Below are positions 16,183 through 25,479 of a stretch of 64,000 nt of DNA, one piece after another. The notes under the pieces are model-generated. The model had not been told where the DNA came from. It worked only from the letters and a program-made list of their open reading frames with translations, and ran no database searches. Source of the stretch: Pedobacter sp. AK013 (GTDB lineage: Bacteria > Bacteroidota > Bacteroidia > Sphingobacteriales > Sphingobacteriaceae); the NCBI RefSeq assembly GCF_014205835.1, contig NZ_JACHCQ010000015.1:1-64000 (forward strand). Reading direction: 5' to 3'. Positions within the stretch are counted from its first letter, which is position 1; each line of letters begins with the position of its first letter. The position numbers and the translations under genes were made by a program.

Positions 16183-17151
16183 TTATCCCTTATGTGCTTT
16201 TAATGCTTCAATTAATTTTGGTACAACCTCAAAAGCGTCGCCAACAATGCCATAATCGGCCACTTTAAAGAAAGGAGCTTCTGGATCTTTATTGATTACA
16301 ACAATCACTTTTGATGAACTCACACCCGCCAAATGCTGGATAGCCCCAGAAATACCGATAGCAATATAAAGGTTAGGGCTAATGGCAATACCTGTCTGGC
16401 CAACGTGTTCTGAGTGTGGTCTCCAGTCTGCATCTGATACTGGTTTAGAACAGGCTGTAGCTGCACCCAACAAACCAGCTAATTCTTCGATCATCCCCCA
16501 GTTTTCTGGTCCTTTTAACCCCCTGCCGGCAGAAACTACCAATTCTGCATCAGGTAATGAAACTTTATCAGTTGCCCTTACAATTTCTTTAATAACGGTT
16601 CCTAAATCTGATTGTTTAATATCTGCAGCAAAGGTTTCTATTGCAGCATCTGTAGCATTTTCTTTAACTCCAAATGCATTCGGATTTAAGGCGATTACTT
16701 TATTAGCGGATGTTAACTCGGTAATGGCAAATGCTTTACCAGAAAAGGCAGTTTTCTTAACCGAAAATTTACCATCGGTGCTCGGTAATTCTACCGCACC
16801 ATCAGCTAAACCAGCTTTAAGTTTTACTGCAATACGCGGTGCTAAACCTTTACCGGAGAAAGAGTTAGACAAAACTATAATGTTGGCTCCTTCTTTTTCT
16901 GCAGCGGCAGCAATAACGCTCGCATAAGCCTGATTTACAAATGTTTTTAATTGGTCGGCATTTACATTTAATACCTTTGATGCACCATATTTACCTAATT
17001 CTTTTAATTCACTATCGGCAACATCGCCAATAGAAATTGCGGTTAAATTAGTTGATTGTTGATCGGCAATGGCTTTGGCATAAGATACGGCTTCAAAAAC
17101 AGATTTCTTAAATTTTCCCTCAGCTTGTTCTACATATACTAATACTGACAT
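16183..17151 (-). CDS. etfA: Electron transfer flavoprotein, alpha subunit
   Basis: With EtfB it forms the FAD-binding dimer that carries electrons from acyl-CoA dehydrogenases to the quinone pool. The C-terminal FAD domain is clear: VVSAGRGLKGPENWGMIEELA near residue 210, then SKPVSDADWRPHSEHVGQTG, then YIAIGISGAIQHLAG. The length of 322 residues is typical. It follows etfB with a 96-bp gap that contains an AATTCCC/GGGAATT hairpin (17168-17187). Confidence 0.96.
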   Translation of the reverse strand: MSVLVYVEQAEGKFKKSVFEAVSYAKAIADQQSTNLTAISIGDVADSELKELGKYGASKVLNVNADQLKTFVNQAYASVIAAAAEKEGANIIVLSNSFSGKGLAPRIAVKLKAGLADGAVELPSTDGKFSVKKTAFSGKAFAITELTSANKVIALNPNAFGVKENATDAAIETFAADIKQSDLGTVIKEIVRATDKVSLPDAELVVSAGRGLKGPENWGMIEELAGLLGAATACSKPVSDADWRPHSEHVGQTGIAISPNLYIAIGISGAIQHLAGVSSSKVIVVINKDPEAPFFKVADYGIVGDAFEVVPKLIEALKAHKG

Positions 17152-17167
17152 ATATTTTTATTCCCTG

Positions 17168-17187
17168 AATTCCCTTATATGGGAATT
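17168..17187. repeat. Small hairpin between etfB and etfA
   Basis: AATTCCC (17168-17174) pairs with GGGAATT (17181-17187) around a 6-nt loop. No T-run follows on the minus strand, so it is more likely a processing or stability element within the operon than a terminator. Confidence 0.4.
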
Positions 17188-17247
17188 TTATGTTAAATTA
17201 ATTCTATTAATTATCTCTTTATTTGGCAACTGATTGCTAGCTGCCAG

Positions 17248-17985
17248 TTAAATTACTTTGGCTTCGCTATGAAGTAAACTGATTAACGATTCTGTTTGAT
17301 CGGCAGGAATTAACTTAACCGTTCCACGAGGAGCAGGAGTTTCATATTTGGTTACTTTGGTTACCTCTTCTACAGCAACAGCATCGACCACTGTTAATGG
17401 TTTAGTTCTGGCGCTCATGATACCGCGCATATTCGGTATTTTGGGTTCTGCTACACCTTCTGCACAACTTGCAATAAACTTACCAGAAACGGTTAAAACT
17501 TCTTTACCACCTTCAATTTCCCGTTCAATTGTCGCTGTATCGCCATCAATAGCCAATTTTTTAATGATAGATACTGAAGGGATATCTAAAAATTCGCCAA
17601 CCATAGCAGCCACCTGGTTACCGTTGTAATCGATAGACTCGCGACCAGTTAAAATAATATTAAAATCTTTGTCTTTTGCATATTCTGCAATCTGTTTTGC
17701 CACGAAATAAGCATCTCTTGGTGCCGCATTAATCCTAATTGCATCATCTGCACCAATTGCAAGTGCCTTTCTGATCGTTGGATCGTTAGCTGCTTCGCCA
17801 ACGTTGATCACAGTTACTGTTCCTTTTCCGCCTTCGGTTAATTCAATGGCACGTGATAAAGCGATTTCATCGTATGGATTAACAATATATTGCACTCCCG
17901 ACGTATTGAATTCGGTATTATCATTAGTAAAAGTTATTTTTGTCGTTGTGTCTGGCACGTTACTGATACAAACTAATATTTTCAT
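17248..17985 (-). CDS. etfB: Electron transfer flavoprotein, beta subunit
   Basis: The family start KILVCISNVPDTTTKI, the AMP-binding region NPYDEIALSRAIEL (near residue 37) and the signature of the ETF beta core (ESIDYNGNQVAAMVGEFLDIPSVS, near residue 120) are all present. The length of 245 residues is standard. It is the first gene of etfBA. The divergent TPR gene starts 131 bp away. Confidence 0.96.
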   Translation of the reverse strand: MKILVCISNVPDTTTKITFTNDNTEFNTSGVQYIVNPYDEIALSRAIELTEGGKGTVTVINVGEAANDPTIRKALAIGADDAIRINAAPRDAYFVAKQIAEYAKDKDFNIILTGRESIDYNGNQVAAMVGEFLDIPSVSIIKKLAIDGDTATIEREIEGGKEVLTVSGKFIASCAEGVAEPKIPNMRGIMSARTKPLTVVDAVAVEEVTKVTKYETPAPRGTVKLIPADQTESLISLLHSEAKVI

Positions 17986-18116
17986 ATGTTAATAGTGGTT
18001 TTTATTACTATGAACGATCTGGAACTAAAATTGTTTAACTGTTGATCGGTTCATATATGATATCATTATTATATAAGGTCTTTCTGCAAATTTAATTAAA
18101 AAAGCAAGGAATTAAA

Positions 18117-18452
18117 ATGTCATCCACCCGATTAAGCAAGTTATTAGAATTTTTAGAAAGCGATCCTAACGATCCATTTATACTATATGCCTTAGCCACA
18201 GAGTATAATGCGCAAAATGATAAAGAAAAGGCTTATTCTTTTTACCTTCAGTTAACTGATAAACATCCTGATTATGTAGGTACTTATTATCATTTAGGCA
18301 AGTTATTAGAAAAAGACGATCAAAAAGAGAAAGCAATCGAAATTTATCAAAAGGGGATGCAGATAGCGCGTAACAAAAGAGACATGCATGCTTTTTCTGA
18401 ATTACAGGGCGCATATAATACCGCAGCCGGATTAGATTATGAAGACGATTAG
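18117..18452 (+). CDS. Small tetratricopeptide-repeat protein
   Basis: This 111-residue soluble protein has about two and a half TPR units. One spans residues 18-50 (DPFILYALATEYNAQNDKEKAYSFYLQL) and the next 52-85 (YVGTYYHLGKLLEKDDQKEKAIEIYQKG). It is likely a protein-interaction module and no partner can be named. It is followed 36 bp later by the chromate transporter gene on the same strand. Confidence 0.8.
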   Translation: MSSTRLSKLLEFLESDPNDPFILYALATEYNAQNDKEKAYSFYLQLTDKHPDYVGTYYHLGKLLEKDDQKEKAIEIYQKGMQIARNKRDMHAFSELQGAYNTAAGLDYEDD

Positions 18453-18488
18453 TTCAGTTAACGGTTATCAATTTTCAGTTTTGAACTA

Positions 18489-19706
18489 ATGCAAACAAAA
18501 CCTATAGCTGCAAAAAAACAGTGGTTATTTATTAGAAACGTAATCTTTTTTACATTTACTTCGTTTGGAGGTGCGCAGGCACACCTGGCGCTGTTACTTA
18601 AGTACTTTGTTCAGAGCACTAAATTTATTTCTGAGGAAGAACTTTTAGAGTTAAATGCACTGGCACAGGTACTCCCAGGGCCAGCATCTACACAAACCCT
18701 GGTTGGGATAGCCTGGAAGGTTGGAAAACTTAAACTGGCCATTATTACTTTCCTGATCTGGATATTACCCACAGCAACCATAATGACCTTTGCGGCAATC
18801 AGTTATGCTTTGCTAGATCAAAAACAAAAGTTTAACGATATTTTAGAATATATCCAGCCAATTGCACTAGGCATTGTAGCCTATGGCGCATGGAAACTTG
18901 GTAAAAAGGTTTTATCCTCGCAAGTTTCGATATTCCTGGCTACCGCTTCAGTTATTGCTACATTGGTTTTAAGAAATGCTTATGTATTTCCATTATCAAT
19001 ATTGATTGGCGGAATGATTTCTTCGGCCATCGAAACACCAAAAGAAGAAACAGAGTTAAGGGTTAAACTTTTTTCAAATATCAATCCTAAAAAACTGGTT
19101 TACTTTTTAGGCGCTTTGCTCTTGTTTGCATTGGTAGGCGCAATTATAAACAGAACTTCACCTTTTAGTTTACCTATTCGCTTACTCGAAAACTTTTACC
19201 GTAATGGAATATTGGTTTTTGGAGGAGGGCAGGTGCTTGTTCCTTTAATGTTTACCGAATTTGTAGAGATGAAACATTATCTGCCTGCCTCAGGATTTTT
19301 ATCTGGTTTTGCACTACAGCAAGCCTTACCTGGTCCAACATTTTCTTTTACCAGCTATTTGGGCGCACTAAGCATGAAGAATTTTGGATACGGATTATGG
19401 GGTCAAATTTTAGGTGGATTGATCGGAGTAATTGGCATTAACTTACCTGGACTAATCCTCGTTTTATTTATTGTACCGTTTTGGGATGATTTAAAAAAAA
19501 TCTCCAGGATCCGTCATAGCCTTTCCGGAATCAATGCTGTTAGCGTTGGATTTATTATTGCTGCTTTTGTGCTTCTTTTAATACCAATAGGCTTTAACTG
19601 GATATTTTTTGGGATTATGATCGCTACATTCCTGCTGCTTAACTTCACCAAAATAAGCCCACCTATTATCGTATTGGCAGGTATTCTTATCGGATACATG
19701 TTTTAA
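18489..19706 (+). CDS. chrA: Chromate transporter, two-domain ChrA type
   Basis: This 405-residue membrane protein has two homologous CHR domains. Each carries the signature of a cytoplasmic FGG motif followed by a proline-rich LPGP motif: FTSFGGAQAH...QVLPGPASTQ near residues 20-70, and VFGGGQVLVP...QALPGPTFSF near residues 248-285. The family exports chromate by proton antiport, although many members are never tested. The pairing with a TPR gene upstream is probably incidental. A barrel gene with its own leader follows. Confidence 0.9.
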   Translation: MQTKPIAAKKQWLFIRNVIFFTFTSFGGAQAHLALLLKYFVQSTKFISEEELLELNALAQVLPGPASTQTLVGIAWKVGKLKLAIITFLIWILPTATIMTFAAISYALLDQKQKFNDILEYIQPIALGIVAYGAWKLGKKVLSSQVSIFLATASVIATLVLRNAYVFPLSILIGGMISSAIETPKEETELRVKLFSNINPKKLVYFLGALLLFALVGAIINRTSPFSLPIRLLENFYRNGILVFGGGQVLVPLMFTEFVEMKHYLPASGFLSGFALQQALPGPTFSFTSYLGALSMKNFGYGLWGQILGGLIGVIGINLPGLILVLFIVPFWDDLKKISRIRHSLSGINAVSVGFIIAAFVLLLIPIGFNWIFFGIMIATFLLLNFTKISPPIIVLAGILIGYMF

Positions 19707-19796
19707 TCGTTCATACTATTTTCAAATCGGTTGTTGATTTTTCAATAACCTGGTTTTTAGTTTTATCTTCGCCAAAATTTAAAATCAGATAAAATT

Positions 19797-20414
19797 ATGA
19801 AGAAACTATTAACGCTTTTATTATTCGCCGGCTTAGGCATGACCAGTCAGGCACAAGAGAAAAACAGCCTTGAATTAGGAATACATGCCGGCTATAATCT
19901 GGCTACAGTATCTACAAGTAACCAAACGAACAGCGATTACAGAAATGGCTTTAACCTTACAGCGGTTGGAGATTATTTCTTTTCAGACAGATGGAGCATA
20001 AAAGCAAAGATCGGGTACGATCAAAAAGGCTGGGACAATGGTTATTTAACCAATTTGGATAATGGGCAAAGTTTTGCTACCGATTACCATATCAATTACC
20101 TCACCATTCCGGTAATGGCGAACTGGCATTTTGGTAAGAAAAGAAACTGGTATTTAAACTTTGGTCCGTATTTTGGCATTTTATTGAATGCAAGCGAAAC
20201 AAGATTTAATACAGACTTAAAGAATTTTATCCACAATAGGGATATCGGCCTAGATTTAGGCATTGGCGTTAAATTACCAGTAGCCAATAAAGTAAAGGTA
20301 TTGTTAGAGCTTGATGGACAATCAGGTATTACTGATGTATTTAAACAAAACCAGGGTTATCAGATTAGAACAAACAGATCGAGTTTTAATGCAGGTTTAC
20401 TTTTCGATTTGTAG
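19797..20414 (+). CDS. Outer-membrane beta-barrel protein (PorT/porin-like)
   Basis: This is an exported 205-residue protein with a signal peptide ending near residue 19 (TSQAQ). Its barrel pattern (LELGIHAGYNLATV, YLTIPVMANWHFG, NAGLLFDL) fits the outer-membrane-beta-barrel/PorT family of Bacteroidota. The role is unknown. A hairpin terminator follows. Confidence 0.8.
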   Translation: MKKLLTLLLFAGLGMTSQAQEKNSLELGIHAGYNLATVSTSNQTNSDYRNGFNLTAVGDYFFSDRWSIKAKIGYDQKGWDNGYLTNLDNGQSFATDYHINYLTIPVMANWHFGKKRNWYLNFGPYFGILLNASETRFNTDLKNFIHNRDIGLDLGIGVKLPVANKVKVLLELDGQSGITDVFKQNQGYQIRTNRSSFNAGLLFDL

Positions 20415-20431
20415 AAAAGAATTAATGTATA

Positions 20432-20470
20432 AAATCCCTTGTGTCTTTATAAAAGCACAGGGGATTTTTT
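20432..20470 (+). terminator. Rho-independent terminator
   Basis: AAATCCCTTGTG pairs with CACAGGGGATT (one G-U pair) across an 11-nt loop, followed by T6. It ends the barrel gene at 20414. The rest of the gap (20471-20626) holds an AATCCATT/AATGGATT inverted repeat and CTCGACTACACTGTAGTCC, the latter resembling the dispersed elements seen elsewhere. Confidence 0.75.
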
Positions 20471-20626
20471 ATTAAATTTAATGCTAAAAATGAAAATAGT
20501 TTGATCACTAAATCCATTACAGATTAATAATGGATTAAGAAAACGGTCATCATCTGCATGGAAGGAAATAATCTTTGAACCGTGTTAAAAGATTTCTCGA
20601 CTACACTGTAGTCCGATCAAAGATGA

Positions 20627-22189
20627 TTAAAATGGTGGATCATCATCATTATAATCGTCCATTTTTGAGGGACGGATAATTACGTTGCTCTGTTTTTCAA
20701 AATCCTGTGATGGGTACATTCCAGCTGAAGGATCAGCAGCAAATGAATTTGGCGGAGCATTAAAATCATCTTCCAGATCCTGGAATTTCACAAACTTACC
20801 TACGAATTTAAGTGGTACAATTCCGGTTTCACCGTTACGGTGTTTTGCAATAATTACCTCGCCAATACCGGCCTGCGATCTCCCTTGCTCATCCTCGGTA
20901 ATACCATAATATTCAGGACGATACAAAAACAGAACCATATCTGCATCCTGCTCAATTGAACCAGACTCACGTAAATCGGATAACATAGGACGTTTCCCCT
21001 GTAAACCTGGTCTGCTCTCTACTGCACGACTTAACTGTGATAATGCCAGCACCGGAACATCTAGTTCTTTTGCAACAGATTTTAGTGCCCTCGAAATACT
21101 ACCAATTTCCTGCTCACGGTTACCACCACCTTTTCCTTCGCCTTTACCATGCATTAACTGCAAGTAATCAACAATTACCAATTGAATATCGTATTGTGAT
21201 TTTAATCTTCGGCATTTTGCCCTGAACTCAAAAATATTCAGCGCAGGTGTATCATCAATTAATAAGGGAGCTTCGGTTAAGCGGCCAATTTTGCTGTGTA
21301 ACTGCTGCCATTCCCATTCCTGTAAATTTCCTTTCCTGATTTTTTCCTGCTCAATTTCTGCTTCTCCAGAAATTAAACGATTCACCAGCTGAACTGACGA
21401 CATCTCTAGCGAGAATACTACTGTTGGTTTTGCAAAATCGACTGTGGCATTTCTCGCACAGGTTAGTACGAAAGCCGTTTTACCCATCGCCGGACGTGCA
21501 GCAATAATTACTAAATCTTGCTTTTGCCAACCACCAGTTATTCTATCTAAGCCTGTAAAACCTGTTGGCACACCTGTTAAACCATCGGTTTTGGTACGGA
21601 GTTCTTCAAGTGTAGCTAATGATTGTTTGATAATATCGTCCATTTTCTGTGTATCTCTACGCAGGTTATTTTGGGCAATTTCGAAAAGTCCTTTTTCAGC
21701 CTGATCCAGGAGATCGAAAATATCAGTGGTATCTTCGTAGGCATTTGTAATGATTTCGGTAGAGATTCTGATCAGCTCACGTTGAATGTATTTCTGAGAA
21801 ATAATACGGGCATGAAACTCAATATTTGCTGCAGAAGCAACACGGTTGGTTAAACTCGTAATATAATATGCACCGCCAACTATTTCTAGAGAACCTAAAG
21901 TCCGCAGTTCTGCAGTTACAGTTAAAATATCAACCGGGCGAGATTTTTGAAATAAAATATGAATCGCTTCAAAAATTTTCTGGTGGGCAATGTTATAAAA
22001 AACCTCTGGTTTTAAAACATCAATTACAGCAGAAAGTGCATCTTTTTCGAGCATTAATGCCCCAAGAACTGCTTCCTCAAGATCTAACGCCTGAGGAGGG
22101 ATTTTCCCTTGTGAACTTATGGTATTACTTAACCTGCTTTTTCTAGCAGTCATACTGTTCTTTCCGCCTTGTTCATTATCGATACTCAT
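20627..22189 (-). CDS. dnaB: Replicative DNA helicase DnaB
   Basis: This is the hexameric helicase of the replication fork. The N-terminal domain spans residues 30-135 (PPQALDLEEAVLGALML). A linker follows, then the RecA-like domain with Walker A ARPAMGKT (231-238), VIVDYLQLM as Walker B, and LSDLRESGSIEQDADMVLFLYRP near residue 400. At 520 residues it has no intein. Two in-frame Mets (1 and 13) could both serve as the start. It is transcribed alone, divergent from rlmB. Confidence 0.97.
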   Translation of the reverse strand: MSIDNEQGGKNSMTARKSRLSNTISSQGKIPPQALDLEEAVLGALMLEKDALSAVIDVLKPEVFYNIAHQKIFEAIHILFQKSRPVDILTVTAELRTLGSLEIVGGAYYITSLTNRVASAANIEFHARIISQKYIQRELIRISTEIITNAYEDTTDIFDLLDQAEKGLFEIAQNNLRRDTQKMDDIIKQSLATLEELRTKTDGLTGVPTGFTGLDRITGGWQKQDLVIIAARPAMGKTAFVLTCARNATVDFAKPTVVFSLEMSSVQLVNRLISGEAEIEQEKIRKGNLQEWEWQQLHSKIGRLTEAPLLIDDTPALNIFEFRAKCRRLKSQYDIQLVIVDYLQLMHGKGEGKGGGNREQEIGSISRALKSVAKELDVPVLALSQLSRAVESRPGLQGKRPMLSDLRESGSIEQDADMVLFLYRPEYYGITEDEQGRSQAGIGEVIIAKHRNGETGIVPLKFVGKFVKFQDLEDDFNAPPNSFAADPSAGMYPSQDFEKQSNVIIRPSKMDDYNDDDPPF

Positions 22190-22364
22190 TCAACAAAAGT
22201 AATTAAATTTTGATGTGGTTGCTCGAATTAGTTACTAGCTGTTTGTTAACAAATTGAAGCATAAACAGATTAAATTTTATTGGATTTATGAGGCCATAAA
22301 AATTTTTAAACAATTAAATGTTAATAAGGAGTACATTGTTTAAGGCGAAAACATTTTATTTGAA

Positions 22365-22372
22365 TACTTTTG
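22365..22372 (+). promoter_or_regulatory. rlmB promoter -7 box
   Basis: TACTTTTG matches the Bacteroidota -7 consensus TAnnTTTG, 17 bp before the rlmB start codon, which predicts a very short leader. I see no clear -33 TTTG at the usual distance. Confidence 0.5.
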
Positions 22373-22389
22373 CCTAACAATTTAAAAAC

Positions 22390-23157
22390 ATGGATAATTT
22401 TAGAAGACCGCAGCGCGCAAAAGAGAATAATGAGTTTGTATTTGGTATCAGAGCTGTAATAGAAGCCATTAAAGCAGGAAGAGACATTGAAACCATTTAC
22501 CAGCAACGCGGTCTGGGCGGCGATCTTTTTTTAGAATTAAAAGCCCTGCTAAGAGATACTTTGATCCCTTTAAACTCGGTTCCGATTGAAAAGCTGAACC
22601 GCATGTCGCAGAAAAACCATCAAGGTGTAATTGCTGTAATTTCACCAATTACCTATCAAAATATTGAAGATATTATTCCTGCTGTTTTCGAAAAGGGCGA
22701 AGTTCCATTAATTTTGGTTTTAGATAGCGTAACAGATGTGCGTAATATGGGTGCAATTGCGCGTACAGCAGCTTGTGTAGGTGTTCATGCTATTGTTGTT
22801 CCGTTAAAAAATGCGGCGCAGATCAATGCAGATGCCATTAAAACATCAGCAGGTGCATTATTCAGCATTCCGATTTGCCGACATGCCAACCTGCACAAAA
22901 CCTGTTTATTTCTACAGGAAAGTGGCCTTCAGATTGTAGCTTGTACCGAAAAAACCAGTGATTTTATTTATGCGCCAGATTATACCATGCCTACAGCAAT
23001 TGTAATGGGCTCAGAAGATGAAGGAATTTCTAACGATCTTTTAAGAGTGGCCGATCATTTAGCTAAAATACCAATGGCTGGTAAAATAGAATCGTTAAAT
23101 GTTTCGGTAGCTGCTGGCGTAATTTTATACGAAGCAGTTAGACAGAGAACGGTTTAG
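22390..23157 (+). CDS. rlmB: 23S rRNA (guanosine-2'-O-)-methyltransferase, RlmB/TrmH family
   Basis: This SPOUT-family enzyme of 255 residues has an N-terminal substrate-binding domain (FVFGIRAVIEAIKAGRDIETIY). The SpoU catalytic domain carries motif 1 VLDSVTDVRNMGAIARTA (near residue 116), motif 2 IVMGSEDEGIS and motif 3 IPMAGKIESLNVSVAAG. The family methylates G2251 of 23S rRNA in E. coli, and the exact target here is inferred from similarity. It is a single gene. Confidence 0.92.
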   Translation: MDNFRRPQRAKENNEFVFGIRAVIEAIKAGRDIETIYQQRGLGGDLFLELKALLRDTLIPLNSVPIEKLNRMSQKNHQGVIAVISPITYQNIEDIIPAVFEKGEVPLILVLDSVTDVRNMGAIARTAACVGVHAIVVPLKNAAQINADAIKTSAGALFSIPICRHANLHKTCLFLQESGLQIVACTEKTSDFIYAPDYTMPTAIVMGSEDEGISNDLLRVADHLAKIPMAGKIESLNVSVAAGVILYEAVRQRTV

Positions 23158-23207
23158 AGCAGAAAAGAGAAGACGGGCGATTGAATTAAGCTACACCTTC
23201 CACAATT

Positions 23208-23236
23208 CGTCATCCTGAACTTATTTCAGGATCTAT
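23208..23236. repeat. Dispersed intergenic palindrome, ATCCTGAA type
   Basis: ATCCTGAA (23212-23219) pairs with TTCAGGAT (23225-23232) around CTTAT, preceded by TTCGTC. The same architecture recurs at 41125-41151 and 41165-41214 with compensated stem changes. It lies between the convergent rlmB and manC genes. Confidence 0.75.
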
Positions 23237-23312
23237 AGCGCATAACTTATTGGAAAAAACATAAAATGGATGATGATAAACGATGTTACATCATCCATTT
23301 TACATCATAACT

Positions 23313-24404
23313 TTATATAAACTTGTTACCAAATCTGGATTTAACCTCCGCAACAAACTCTTTAACCCTTTGTTCTTCGTTTCTTGGGCAGACCATAAGC
23401 ATGTTATTGTTTTCAACTACAATGTAATCGTGCAGCCCTTGTAAGATAACCAGTTTATCTTTCGGAACATTTACCATACAGTTCGAAGAATCGAACATCA
23501 ATACCTGCTCTGAAGGAATAACGGCATTACCTACGTAATCTTTCTCGGCCATTTCATAAATGGAGGCCCAGGTTCCTAAGTCAGACCAGCCGAAATCAGC
23601 CGGAAGCACATAAACATTCTCTGCTTTTTCCATAATACCAAAATCAATTGAAATATTGGTACATTGAAAATAGGCATTATTAATAAATTCCTTTTCGCCA
23701 GCTTTATTCAATTCAGATCTTCCAATATTAAATATTTCGTACATATCTGGAAGGTGTTTCTCGAAGGCACTTAAAATCGCTTTGGCTGACCAAATAAATA
23801 TCCCGGCATTCCACAAGAAATCGCCGCTCTGCAAAAATGATTTTGCCAATTCTAAGTTCGGCTTTTCGGTAAAAGTTTTAACTTTATGCAGATCGGTATC
23901 TGTATTGAGCACGTAATCTGTATGCTGAATATAACCATAACCTGTATCGGGGCGGTTTGGTTTAATACCCAAAGTAATTAAACAATCATTTTTCGAAGCA
24001 GCCTCTAAAGATTGTTCAATAGATGCTACAAATCCATCAATATTGGCAATGGTATGATCAGAAGGTGCAACCACAATCGTTGCATTAGGATTTAACTCGG
24101 CTATTTTTAAACTTCCGTAAGCAATACAGGGTGCTGTATTTCTCATTAAAGGTTCAGCCAAAATCTGGTTATCTGTTAATAGTGGTAATTGAGCTTTAAT
24201 TAAATCTGAATAAATTTCGTTGGTAACGATAAATATATTTTCAGGAGGACAGATATTTAGAAATCTTTCGTAAGTACTTTGAATCAGGGTTTTTCCAACA
24301 CCGAAAAAATCGATAAACTGTTTTGGATATTCTGTTCTACTTACTGGCCAAAAGCGACTTCCGACGCCACCGGCCATAATTAATGCATAATAATCTTTAT
24401 TCAT
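23313..24404 (-). CDS. manC: Mannose-1-phosphate guanylyltransferase
   Basis: This enzyme makes GDP-mannose from mannose-1-phosphate and GTP for glycan synthesis. The nucleotidyltransferase signature AGGVGSRFWPVSRTEYPKQF is at residues 11-30. VAPSDHTI follows near residue 112, then FTEKP near residue 180 and NAGIFIW. It is the short 363-residue form without the C-terminal isomerase domain found in bifunctional ManC/AlgA. It starts 15 bp after the kdsD stop, so it is in an operon with that gene. Confidence 0.93.
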   Translation of the reverse strand: MNKDYYALIMAGGVGSRFWPVSRTEYPKQFIDFFGVGKTLIQSTYERFLNICPPENIFIVTNEIYSDLIKAQLPLLTDNQILAEPLMRNTAPCIAYGSLKIAELNPNATIVVAPSDHTIANIDGFVASIEQSLEAASKNDCLITLGIKPNRPDTGYGYIQHTDYVLNTDTDLHKVKTFTEKPNLELAKSFLQSGDFLWNAGIFIWSAKAILSAFEKHLPDMYEIFNIGRSELNKAGEKEFINNAYFQCTNISIDFGIMEKAENVYVLPADFGWSDLGTWASIYEMAEKDYVGNAVIPSEQVLMFDSSNCMVNVPKDKLVILQGLHDYIVVENNNMLMVCPRNEEQRVKEFVAEVKSRFGNKFI

Positions 24405-24419
24405 TTTTTATTTTAAAAA

Positions 24420-25388
24420 TTACACTATGCCTTCGTTAAGGAGATCGTGTAAATGGATAATGCCAAAGTAAGTATTTTGTTCTAGAACTAGCAACTGTGT
24501 AATGTTATTTTGCTTAATAATATCTAAAGCATCAACTGCTAAAGCGTCAAATTGTACGCTCTTTGGTGTTCTGCCCATGATATCTTCAGCTTTTAAGTTT
24601 GCAATAGAATTGTTATTTTCTAACATCCGCCTAATATCACCATCAGTAATAATGCCTAGCACCTTCTCGTCGTTATCCACAACAACAACAGCGCCCAAAC
24701 GGTTTTTACTAATTTCTATCAGCACATCTTTAACTGGGGCGGATGGATGGATAGCAGGTTTTTCGTTAGATAGAGCAAGATCGCGGGCTTTTAGATATAA
24801 TTTTTTGCCTAATGATCCTCCTGGATGATACTTTGCAAAATCTGATTCATTAAAATCTCTACATTCTAATAAACAAATAGCTAAGGCATCGCCTAATGCT
24901 AACTGCGCCGTTGTACTGGTAGTAGGTGCCAAATTGTGCGGACAGGCTTCTTTTTCGAAAGAAGTATTCAAAATCAGATCCGCTTGTTCCGCTAAAAAAG
25001 AATTCAACTCACCAACCATTCCGATTAGAAGATTGCCCGATGTTTTTAACAAAGGAGTAAGCACTTTTATTTCGGGTGTATTTCCACTTTTAGAAAGGCA
25101 GATTACAATATCGTCTACCTGTATCATACCCAGATCGCCATGAATAGCATCAGCAGCATGCATAAAAATAGCGGGTGTACCAGTTGAATTAAAAGTAGCC
25201 ACCATTTTTTGTGCAATGATTGCACTCTTTCCTATACCCGTAACAATTACCCTTCCTTTGCCATGTAAAATGCTTGATACGACTTTTTCAAAATCGTTAT
25301 TAATATTCTTAGCAACATTTAATATTGCTGCTGCTTCAAGCTCTAATGTGCTTACAGCTGATTGGATTATTGATTTTTTACTTTTCAA
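24420..25388 (-). CDS. kdsD: Arabinose-5-phosphate isomerase (KdsD/KpsF)
   Basis: This enzyme converts ribulose-5-phosphate to arabinose-5-phosphate, the first step towards Kdo of lipopolysaccharide. The SIS domain is in residues 30-170 (VTGIGKSAIIAQKMVATFNSTG, HGDLGMI, CLSKSGNTPE). Two CBS domains follow in the C-terminal half. The length of 322 residues is typical. It leads manC in a minus-strand operon and is divergent from recQ. kdsA, the later Kdo step, lies 2.4 kb away beyond recQ. Confidence 0.95.
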   Translation of the reverse strand: MKSKKSIIQSAVSTLELEAAAILNVAKNINNDFEKVVSSILHGKGRVIVTGIGKSAIIAQKMVATFNSTGTPAIFMHAADAIHGDLGMIQVDDIVICLSKSGNTPEIKVLTPLLKTSGNLLIGMVGELNSFLAEQADLILNTSFEKEACPHNLAPTTSTTAQLALGDALAICLLECRDFNESDFAKYHPGGSLGKKLYLKARDLALSNEKPAIHPSAPVKDVLIEISKNRLGAVVVVDNDEKVLGIITDGDIRRMLENNNSIANLKAEDIMGRTPKSVQFDALAVDALDIIKQNNITQLLVLEQNTYFGIIHLHDLLNEGIV

Positions 25389-25479
25389 AGAGAAAATAAT
25401 TGTTTGTTAATACTTGAAATTCTTGTAAAATTATGTTATTTTGGATACAAAAATAGCATCGCATATTTTATTACACAAA

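Noticed and set aside
20627..22189. Possible intein in DnaB
   Set aside because: The length and uninterrupted Walker A and helicase motifs show a normal protein.
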